Positions 56,717 to 64,000 of a stretch of 64,000 nucleotides of DNA are shown piece by piece. Location: positions 2,464,501 to 2,528,500 of the forward strand of contig CANXME010002591.1 of the NCBI GenBank assembly GCA_948144175.1, in the 5' to 3' direction. A program made the translations under genes and the position numbers. Origin of the DNA: Closterium sp. NIES-65 (lineage: Eukaryota > Streptophyta > Zygnematophyceae > Desmidiales > Closteriaceae). The notes beneath the pieces are model-generated. The model was given only the letters and a program-made list of their open reading frames with translations. It made no database searches and was not told where the DNA came from. How positions within the stretch are numbered: position 1 is the stretch's first letter; the number at the start of each line of letters is the position of its first letter.

Positions 56717-56893
56717 TGTCAGAATGTTATGCTCTAGCCTGTAGTGGGGTGCTCTATAGCGAGTACAACCCTTCTAGGGTTTGCTATTTGTATCCCTATT
56801 CCTGCTAGTGAATCTCCTCTTTTGCCTAAACTGTTCCTTGCCTAGCTAGGGCTTTCCTAGCTATGGCACTTACCTCTACTGCTTATTTTCACA
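56717..56893 (+). repeat. 3' LTR of J
   Basis: The 177-bp partner of 55271-55447 is followed by target duplication TGTTG at 56894-56898. Confidence 0.94.
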
Positions 56894-56898
56894 TGTTG

Positions 56899-56940
56899 CA
56901 CGTCCGCTCTCGATTGCCTGCTCATGCAGCATAAGATGTA
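56899..56940 (-). pseudogene. upstream exon part of the gene cut by J
   Basis: When J and one copy of TGTTG are disregarded, the frame of the block at 55265 continues here as HLMLHEQAIESGRATVTGDS. A pyrimidine-rich tract ending in CAG at 56941-56943 (complement) is a plausible 3' splice site. Nothing further upstream is recognised, because the GAC/AAC array starts about 100 bases away. Confidence 0.45.
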
Positions 56941-57054
56941 CTGAATATGATTGAAAAAGAACACGATCACAACAATATTGTCAGTAATGACAATCAAAAT
57001 ACGTGTAGAACAGACAACAAAAAGAGGCAATCGTCGGTGGCAAGAACAAAAAAA

Positions 57055-57666
<612 letters not shown>

Positions 57667-57670
<4 letters not shown>

Positions 57671-59375
57671 CAATCGCAAACCTGCATAGAGTGATGATCT
57701 CTTTGCAAGTGAGCGTGAGCTCGTTGTTGTGCGAGCTGCCTTTTCGTAGGATGAACATGACCCCTTGGTTATCCACGCGAACCAACGTGTGGCCGTGTCG
57801 AAGACGGTCCATGAAGGTGCGTAGCGCCTAGAGCACGCCTTCCAACTCGCGTCGCGTACTGGAGGTTGTCCACGATTGTCGGGCATGCCAGCGCTTGCGT
57901 TGCTCGGTGTTCCGTGAAAGGTAGAGAGGGTGGCACCCCAGCTGTGCGCGCTGGCATCCACCTGGATGATGGCGTCGTAGTGATGCGGATGGTAGAATGG
58001 TGTGTCAGAATGTTATTATCTAGCCTGTAGTGGGGTGCTCTATAGCGAGTACAACCCTGTTAGGGTTTGCTATATGTATCCCAACTACTGCTAGTGAAAC
58101 CCCTCCTTTCTTCATTTCTCTCTTGCCTAGCTAGCTAAACCTTAGCTATGGCTCCTCACTGTGCTTACTATTGTAACATGGTGCACCGTTGAAACAGTCG
58201 AACTGTTCCATCCAGAAGCGCAGTTCGTAGATGGCCTCTGTTGACAATGAAACCTTTGAGTGCCATGAGGGCGCGTTGTTGATAAGTTGCAATAGCTCGT
58301 GGCTGAAGGCTCGTGCGGTTGCGCCCAAAGCGAGGCTCATCAAAGCAAGCATTCCAGTCACTCGAGCGATTTGACGAACGTTCATTTGGTGACCAGCGCA
58401 TCCGAAATCGATGAGACTTGTAATTGTAGCTCTAACAGGGAGCGACGTTCTTCTCCGACCAAGAATTTGCCGACTTGTGTGTTCAACTCGAGTCCGAGGA
58501 AGCGAAGCTTTTGTGTGGGGACCAGACGCGACTTTTTCTCGTTGATTACAATGCCGGCGTCCCTCAGGTCCCTTACGATTTGTGCGCATGCGGCCCCCGC
58601 TTGTTGTGCGGTCTCTGCCAGGATCAGTATATCATCCACATACAGGATAACCCGCCACACGAGAGATCTCCATCGTCAGGCCAACTGTTTGATGAGCTGC
58701 GTGAAGATGAAAGGGGCCGTGGCCAGACCGAATGGCAGGGATTGGAAGAAGTAGTAGTTGCCTTTGAACTGGAATCCCAAGTACTTCCAGCAGGTGGGAT
58801 GGATGTCCACGTGATGATACCCTGACTTGAGATCAACTGATAGCATCGAGTCGTTCGGCTGATCAACTCCGCTACCTGCGCGAGGCCTTCGTACTTGAAT
58901 TTGGGAATGCACAAGTGCTCGTTGATCTTCCGCAGGTCAAGGATGAGCCTACATTTTTCTCGCTGTTCGACCACATTGAGTGGGCTAATGCATAGTAGTG
59001 TTGATCGGTCAGGAGCTTTTGCCGCTGCTCTTGTTTGCAGGAGGTCCTGAATGGCATCGCGTGTGAAATTCGAATGCGTTTGGGCGCCTGCGTGGTTTTT
59101 CCTTTTGAAAGGTGCTGGGGGTCCATTCTTCCATGGGAACCAATATCCGTGTGAGATAATGGACAGGATGAGGCTACTATTGCACCAGGAGCTCCACCAG
59201 TGTAGTGCTTGGTGGAGCCGTCCGCGCATTATAAACACTGTCTTGTCGGTTACCGCGTATTCATACGTTGAGAGCGACGTCCCGATCCAACGGTTGTCGA
59301 TTTTGCGTGGGCTTTTCATGCACAATCGGCTATCCCACAACATTAGCGCGTGCGTGAGCAGTTGAGTCATAGCAG
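57667..59375 (-). mobile_element. DIRS-like RT-RNase H fossil
   Basis: Minus-strand pieces of an RT-RNase H: CRLILDLRKINEHLCIPKF near 58930, SVDLKSGYHHVDIHP and FFQSLPFGLATAPFIFTQL (58676-58850), ILYVDDILILAET near 58630, RDAGIVINEKKS, LRFLGLELNTQVG, YELRFWMEQFDCFNGAP (about 58190-58250), then VDNQGVMFILRKGSSHNNEL near 57750. The LPFGL...FTQL palm and the FW..NG RNase H spacing fit DIRS-type tyrosine-recombinase retroelements better than Ty3 or copia. No recombinase or terminal repeats are visible. It is broken, with many breaks, and old. A solo LTR (58003-58178) sits inside it. Confidence 0.72.
58003..58178 (+). repeat. solo LTR in the DIRS-like fossil
   Basis: A 176-bp LTR of the J/K family with a perfect 5-bp duplication TGGTG (57998-58002 and 58179-58183). 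No interior is present. It was left by LTR-LTR recombination after insertion into the DIRS-like RNase H region. Confidence 0.94.
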
Positions 59376-59567
59376 GTCGCGCTCTTGGGCGCCGTGCCTT
59401 TGCACGAGTGCAACCACGTGTGTAGATGTGCGTGTGCCTTGTGCTATGTGTGTTGGTGTGTGTGTGCCTCTATGTGCGTGTGTATGTGTGTCTATGTGCG
59501 TGTGGGAGTATGTGTGTGTGTGTGGGTGAGTGGGGTGTGCGTGTGCGTGCATGTGTGTGCATGTGAG

Positions 59568-59646
<79 letters not shown>

Positions 59647-59800
59647 ATGGGCGTGACATGCCCTTGTGCTCCGTGAACTGCCTTGAGACCGACCGTCGTG
59701 TGGTCTGGCCTTCGTGGTGGGCTTGAGAGATTTGCCTTCGCGTACACTTGCACGTATACACGCACGTGGGCGAGTTGCGTTGCGTGATTGCGATCTTGGG

Positions 59801-59802
<2 letters not shown>
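59376..59802. repeat. GT-rich and (CT)n microsatellites
   Basis: A GTGTGTG-rich stretch (59410-59570) is followed by a nearly pure (CT)n run of about 34 units (59572-59640). No gene is seen. Frames reading Cys/Val or Ser/Leu repeats come from the microsatellites. Confidence 0.9.

Positions 59803-59831
<29 letters not shown>
59803..59831 (-). repeat. probable poly-A tail of the LINE
   Basis: Twenty-nine consecutive T on the plus strand read as poly-A on the minus strand, downstream of the LINE stop codon. It fits the 3' end of a target-primed insertion. Confidence 0.55.
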
Positions 59832-59833
<2 letters not shown>

Positions 59834-59952
59834 ATTGCACGGCTTGGCTTGCACCTAGTGAGATGCGGTTCACGAGCCAAATATTCTATGCAATGTGGTG
59901 CGCGAGAACATACAAGAGAGGGAGACAATGCTTGTTCTCTTTCTCTCTCGCT

Positions 59953-59990
<38 letters not shown>

Positions 59991-60361
59991 CCCCCCCCCC
60001 CTCTCTCTCTCTCTCTCAAGCAGTCATGTATTGACATGGTTTGCAAGGTACAAGCAAGGAGCTACCACTTGGTCTAAACGTGCAAGCAATCGTGAGTCCA
60101 ACATAGCGAGACCAGCAAGCTAGGCAAACGAACAACTAGCAAAACACAGAGAACCAGCTCTCCAGATGTTGAAACAGGCCACCACACACTAGGACGAACG
60201 AGCCTGCCAGTACCAAGGCCACCAAACCCTGTCCCTACAGTCCTCCTGCTTCTGGACTCCCCCTACTGATCCTGCCTCTCTGTCCACAGTCCCTTTCCCC
60301 ATACGCAGCTTCCTGCCGTCGTCCGGCTAAACCTCCCCCACTCCCACTCCCTCCCCGCCCT

Positions 60362-61054
60362 CTAAGCCGTTCTGGCAGGGGCTTGACGCTCCTCGTACTC
60401 ATCCTCTTGCATTTGCCATAGGTCCCCCAGCCGGGGGGCCCAGGGGTCTGCCGGCGCCTGTGGGAATGCCGCCTCGGCCGCCCTGTTCGACTTAGATAGG
60501 AGTGAAGTCGCCTGGCTGCGCTGAACCATGACCGACCACCGCTGCCTGTAGTGTGCATTAAGGCGGGCGGCAGTGGTGGTGAGGCGCCCGTGGCGGTATT
60601 TCTTCCGTGCCGCATAGTTGGCTAGCATACGGAGGAACTGCTGGGTGTCGGCCGCCAGGGCCCCATAGGTCTCAACTGCCAAACCAAAGAAGCCGACGTA
60701 TCCAGGGCGCCCTACGTAGAGCCAATGTTTTGTCTGCGACGCCTCCTCCGCTGCCCATCCTGGCGGCTTCCGTGCCCTCACATCCCTCCTCTGCAGGACC
60801 GGGTCCGTGACTGTCACGTCTGTCGCCCAGATCTCCTTTGATTCCGGGTCCCGAACGGCGAGGTCCGCTTGCTTACTCGCTACAGGGGGAGAGAAGGCAG
60901 TCGTCTCATGGAAGGTCCTATACCCTGCTTCCTGCGCCATGCGGAGGGCTACAAAAACCAGGGCGTTGTGGGTGCGCACCGCATCCCCGCCGTCGGCACA
61001 ACGGAGCAGATGGTTCGGCAGGCTCTTGTCAGCAGTAGAGGAGTTGGATCTCCT
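60362..61054 (-). pseudogene. LINE restriction-like endonuclease domain
   Basis: This stretch is in the same frame as the RT and follows it after the TGA at 61055. It starts with a His/Cys segment (NHLLRCADGGDAVRTHNAL), as in the zinc-binding region before the R2-type endonuclease. KQADLAVRDPESKEIWATDVTVTDP follows in two steps: KQAD at about 60862-60874 and DVTVTDP at about 60799-60820. This Lys...Asp...Asp-Val spacing fits the PD-(D/E)XK restriction-like endonuclease. The coding stretch ends at TAG 60362-60364. It would nick the target DNA. Assignment rests on motif spacing and position after RT. Confidence 0.75.
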
Positions 61055-63028
61055 TCAGGGGCAAACCTCCGCTACCGGTAACTCCATGCCAAGGCGCAGG
61101 CCCAGTGCCATGGAGAACTGACCAGGGGAGATTGAGAGGTCAGCCCTCGTTGGCACTGCATGGAGCCAGTCACCTGCTCCCACTCCTTTCAAGCTAATTA
61201 GCCGAATTGCATGGCCCCTGTCCACCCCCGGCCTATCTGTGACCGTATCTGCGAGCAGCTCTTCTGCACGCGTGTGGTTAATGGCCTTAGACAGGCCCAA
61301 CTGCAGGTTGCCCATGCCTTTCAGGTTCTCCCTATAGCTGCGGAGGACTGCTGCAGCCTGCGCTAGGAGCCTGGCCTCAAGCGGTGCCAGCGGGTTGGCC
61401 CGGGGGGGCGGTGGGGCCCATGTCGGGGAGAGGAGATTCCCGGCCTTGTGAAGAAGGTAATTTGGCGGCAGGTTCAGCTGCTGCAGGAGAAGGTGCGCCG
61501 CTGCAGTTGAGGCTAGGTACGCTGCTGGGGCTTCGGAGATGGGGTCAATGATTCCCAAACTTCCTAGCCGCACCGGGAGCGTGGCCTGGCGCCACAACAG
61601 ACTCTGCTCCAGCTCACTTGGCGGGATCCAAAGCTTTGACGCCGCGAGCCCGGCTCCTACCAGTGCCTCGCTCCACTCCCGCCACTCCGTACGGGCCAGT
61701 GCATCCGCTGGTGTTGTGCGTAAGAGGTACGAGATGCGGCGGGAGATGCTCCGAGATAGCATGAGTAAGGCGTGCTGCGGGTTGAGTTGGGCGACGAGAT
61801 GTAGCGGCGCCGCCACCTCCGCTAGCGTCCCGCGAACCTGGTCGGTGCAGAAGGCGTCGCCGCCAACCGGGCTGCCCAACACCTTCAAGCCGCCTGGGTG
61901 GACAGGAAGACCGTGTGGCAGACCATCCCCTCCTTCCTCCCACAAAGCCCACCACGCCGCGGACTTGGTAAGGTTGCAACGTAATCCGCATGAAGCCAGC
62001 TCCGTGACTACTGTGTTAAAAGCCACGCACGCCGCCTCGCGAGGCCCGACGATGGTGATGTCGTCGGCATACGCTACTATTGCCACCTCCGGTATGCTCG
62101 TGGCCACGCTGAGTAGTATCGGCTGGATTGCTGCCGCAAAAAGGAGAGGCCCCAGTGGATCCCCTTGGCGGACACCTCTGGAGCTTACGATGTGCTCCAC
62201 TTCCAGACGGGGGTCCACAAGAAGCCGCGAGGAGCCATCGTAGAGGTTCCTGACAAGCGGGAGCAGCGTGTTGAGAGTAGACCACTGGAGGGCGGAGAGG
62301 AATGACGCGCGTTCTACACTGTTAAATGCGTTTTCCACATCGAGCTGTAGAGCTACGCGGGTCTCGTCGTCCTTAAGGAGAGAACGAACCGCGTGGATAA
62401 TACACTCCGCTCCCCCAGGAACCGCCACGCCGAACTGTACGGGTAGGAAAAATTCCCGGATTTTCGGGCCTAAGCTGTGCAGCGCCGCTTTAGCCACCAC
62501 GCGGAGCAACGCCTCGCCTATTGCGATTGGTCTAACTCCTCCCCCAGGCTTTTCCAAGGCTATGAGCCGAGAGGGGAGTAGGAGGTCACGAACTGATTGA
62601 CTCTGGAAAGAGCCGGCGAGGCGATTTACCACGTTCGTCAGCAACAGGAGGATCTCCTCGTTCGCTAGGGCTGGGTCTCGTAGGTGTTCAAAACAGCTGC
62701 CTGAGGGCCCTGCCCCTACCCCATTCGGGCATTTCACGAGGATTTCGCGCAGAGCCTCGAGTGGGATACGGAGCTCAGAGTCAGTGATCCCGGTAACCCA
62801 TGCTGGTGTTGGGGCGCTTGACGGTGGGTGTTTCGCCCGTAGGGCAGCCAGGGTCGCAGAGCTTGGGTCGGCGAGGGGGCTTGTGCGTAACGCCGCAACC
62901 GCCTTCGAAATGTTACCTTTTTGAACCAAACCCTCCGCTCTTGCGCAAACCCCTTCGTCATCGTCTTGATGCATAGCGGACCCCCCGTGTCGGGGATAGT
63001 GCAGGCTGCCTCGAACAACCCATCCCAC
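61055..63028 (-). CDS. LINE reverse transcriptase
   Basis: A 657-codon open stretch, numbered from 63028. The RT fingers motif CPNGVGAGPSGSCFEHL is near residues 100-115. LIALEKPGGGVRPIAIGE is near 155-171. The first catalytic Asp lies in LQLDVENAFNSVER (Asp230). GVRQGDPLGPLLFAA lies at about 285-299 and the catalytic AYADDITIVG at 319-328. The thumb follows. It would reverse-transcribe the element RNA at a nicked target. The first 30 or so residues are probably out of frame because of the frame change upstream. It ends at TGA 61055-61057, after which the same frame continues into the endonuclease region. Confidence 0.88.
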   Translation of the reverse strand: MGWVVRGSLHYPRHGGSAMHQDDDEGVCARAEGLVQKGNISKAVAALRTSPLADPSSATLAALRAKHPPSSAPTPAWVTGITDSELRIPLEALREILVKCPNGVGAGPSGSCFEHLRDPALANEEILLLLTNVVNRLAGSFQSQSVRDLLLPSRLIALEKPGGGVRPIAIGEALLRVVAKAALHSLGPKIREFFLPVQFGVAVPGGAECIIHAVRSLLKDDETRVALQLDVENAFNSVERASFLSALQWSTLNTLLPLVRNLYDGSSRLLVDPRLEVEHIVSSRGVRQGDPLGPLLFAAAIQPILLSVATSIPEVAIVAYADDITIVGPREAACVAFNTVVTELASCGLRCNLTKSAAWWALWEEGGDGLPHGLPVHPGGLKVLGSPVGGDAFCTDQVRGTLAEVAAPLHLVAQLNPQHALLMLSRSISRRISYLLRTTPADALARTEWREWSEALVGAGLAASKLWIPPSELEQSLLWRQATLPVRLGSLGIIDPISEAPAAYLASTAAAHLLLQQLNLPPNYLLHKAGNLLSPTWAPPPPRANPLAPLEARLLAQAAAVLRSYRENLKGMGNLQLGLSKAINHTRAEELLADTVTDRPGVDRGHAIRLISLKGVGAGDWLHAVPTRADLSISPGQFSMALGLRLGMELPVAEVCP

Positions 63029-63999
63029 TCTCCCAGCTGGAACTGATGTAACCGAGCCTCAATCGCTGCCCACCGACTTCCAGTGACAGGCTCTGGTGGG
63101 GGGCGAAGTGTCAGCCTCGGGAGGTATAGTAGGACCGCCCAAGCACCTGGGCATTCTGGGTTCGTCGACAGCCGCAGGAGAGGTGCGAGGAGACACAAAC
63201 AGAATTTGTCCAGCACTTGGGGTGGTAAGCGTCTGACTAGGAAGGGTTGGTCCATCCGTTGAAGGAGATCCATAGTCCACGTGCCCGCCATTTGCCAGAT
63301 GGCGTCATCCTCTGCCAGGGTGGCCGGCGATTTCACTTCGTTGGTTACCGTGGGAGCTGGCACAGATACTCCTTCAGCCTGGGATGTCGCCCTGGCCACT
63401 CCCTCTCCCGTCCCTCGCACTCGATTCCGGCCTCTTCCCAAATCCTCCTTGTTAACCAGAGACACCTCTTTGGACTCCGGGCCCGCCTCCTCTCCACACA
63501 TAAACTCAGGGTCCCCCATGTCCTCAGCAGGCTCAGCGTCGACCCCATTGGCTGGGGCTTCCAAAACCTCTGGGCGGTCGTGGCGTTCCCGCCAAGGGCC
63601 TGCTCGTGCCTGGATCTCCGCTCCCCCCAAGCGAGCAACACCCCCGCGCCTTCCCCCTCGCCTCCCGCGATCCATACCGCGGAAACCCCGGTTCGCCGCC
63701 AGTGCTGGCTGAGGCGTCGCCGCTAGTCCCGCTCTCCCCGCCGGCATCCATGGCGTTCTGCCTCCCCTTGGTGGGCCCCACGTGACAGCACCCAAACGAG
63801 CTGAGCGACGAGTGGCGACGGCCGCCGCAGTTGGAGCTACTGGGCTTGACGGTGAGTGCGTGTGTGCTCCGCTATCCTGGTTTGGCGCCGGCTGCTCTGC
63901 CACACGGGTTGCTGTTGCCTCTGTTGTTGCCTCATTGAGTCCAGAAACCCCCCGTGCCTCTTGCGTGTGCGCAGATGAGGACCGATGCACTCGCTCTGA
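62930..63999 (-). pseudogene. N-terminal region of the LINE
   Basis: This frame is open from the window edge and reads as an Arg/Gly/Pro-rich region (GRRGGRRGGVARLGG), an acidic stretch, then a conserved-looking domain (LVRRLPPQVLDKFCLCLL, AWAVLLYLPRLTLRPP, FQLGEWDGLFEA) that precedes RT in this LINE type. At about 62950-63000 the homologous reading passes into the RT frame (CARAEGLVQKGNISKAVAAL), so a frame change lies there. The start codon is outside the window. A nucleic-acid binding role is inference from its basic composition. Confidence 0.7.
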
Positions 64000-64000
64000 T

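Larger units (their letters stand above)
55271..56893 (+). mobile_element. non-autonomous LTR element J
   Basis: A 1,623-bp element with 177-bp LTRs (55271-55447 and 56717-56893) that differ at about four positions. The target duplication TGTTG is at 55266-55270 and 56894-56898. A perfect TGGTATCAGAGC primer-binding site and a polypurine tract CTATGGGGGTG are present. There is no gag or pol. LTRs and leader match K closely. It looks whole for a non-autonomous element and is fairly young. It split the unrecognised minus-strand gene. Confidence 0.95.
59803..64000 (-). mobile_element. LINE with restriction-like endonuclease, 5' end outside window
   Basis: A minus-strand non-LTR retrotransposon. 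In its direction it has a basic N-terminal region open at the right edge, an RT domain, a C-terminal restriction-like endonuclease, a 3' untranslated region of about 530 bp and a probable poly-A tail (29 T on the plus strand at 59803-59831). An endonuclease C-terminal to RT places it with the R2/NeSL/Utopia-like early-branching LINEs rather than L1. Two coding faults are visible: a frame change near 62950-63000 and an in-frame TGA at 61055-61057, so this copy is probably dead though otherwise well preserved. The 3' untranslated region (59832-60361) contains a second CT/C-rich microsatellite (59935-60018). Confidence 0.85.

Noticed and set aside
59385-60123. Cys/Val-rich and Ser/Leu-rich small proteins
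   Set aside because: They are readings of GT, CT and T microsatellites.
61539-62243. 234-codon plus-strand frame
   Set aside because: It is antisense to the LINE RT thumb and palm, which carry clear catalytic motifs.

Overview
The window is almost entirely transposable-element sequence from a eukaryotic nuclear genome, probably a green alga of the streptophyte line or an early-diverging land-plant relative. The reasons are the dominance of Ty1/copia elements primed by initiator-methionine tRNA, a Ty3 fossil, a DIRS-like reverse transcriptase (DIRS elements are known in green algae and rare in land plants), a LINE with a C-terminal restriction-like endonuclease, and very high GC with long trinucleotide arrays. 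The organism assignment is inference. No rRNA, tRNA, CRISPR array or bacterial-type operon was seen.

Left part (1-31 kb). A minus-strand copia element (A1, 1-8240) carries a young non-autonomous LTR element (4591-6968) in its leader. An AT-richer stretch without recognisable genes follows (8241-9690), then a copia reverse-transcriptase scrap (9690-10516). A plus-strand copia element F starts at 10782. Its leader was hit by the minus-strand copia element D (11913-21479), and D was hit in turn by non-autonomous element G (18336-20445). F resumes at 21480 and passes at about 25256 into a different copia family, B1 (to about 31045). B1 is interrupted by non-autonomous element K (26950-29627) and a solo LTR (30497-30630). 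One LTR of K holds a further 1.1 kb TG...CA insertion.

Middle (31-39 kb). A whole-looking copia element, A2 (31220-38554), has identical 131-bp LTRs, a 5-bp target duplication and one open gag-pol frame of about 1,988 codons. It sits inside the reverse transcriptase of a minus-strand Ty3 fossil whose two halves flank it.

Right part (39-64 kb). Four broken copia pieces meet end to end without LTRs at most junctions: A4 (+), B2 (-), C (+, with an 828-bp 3' LTR) and A5 (-). The 3' end of another copia element (H) follows. Then comes an unrecognised, intron-containing, decayed minus-strand gene (53957 to about 56940) split by non-autonomous element J. After it lie a 600-bp GAC/AAC array, a DIRS-like RT-RNase H fossil split by a solo LTR, CT/GT microsatellites, and a minus-strand LINE that runs off the right edge.

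Cross-cutting signals. Nearly all copia-type LTRs share a core block (CTGTAGTGGGGT, about 16 nt, GTACAACCC). Eight element leaders carry GGGCCCAC close to the primer-binding site. Several leaders, including those of non-autonomous elements, carry tandem repeats built on CGTCGCGGCGCC. These shared non-coding signals suggest that the non-autonomous elements are mobilised by the autonomous copia elements.
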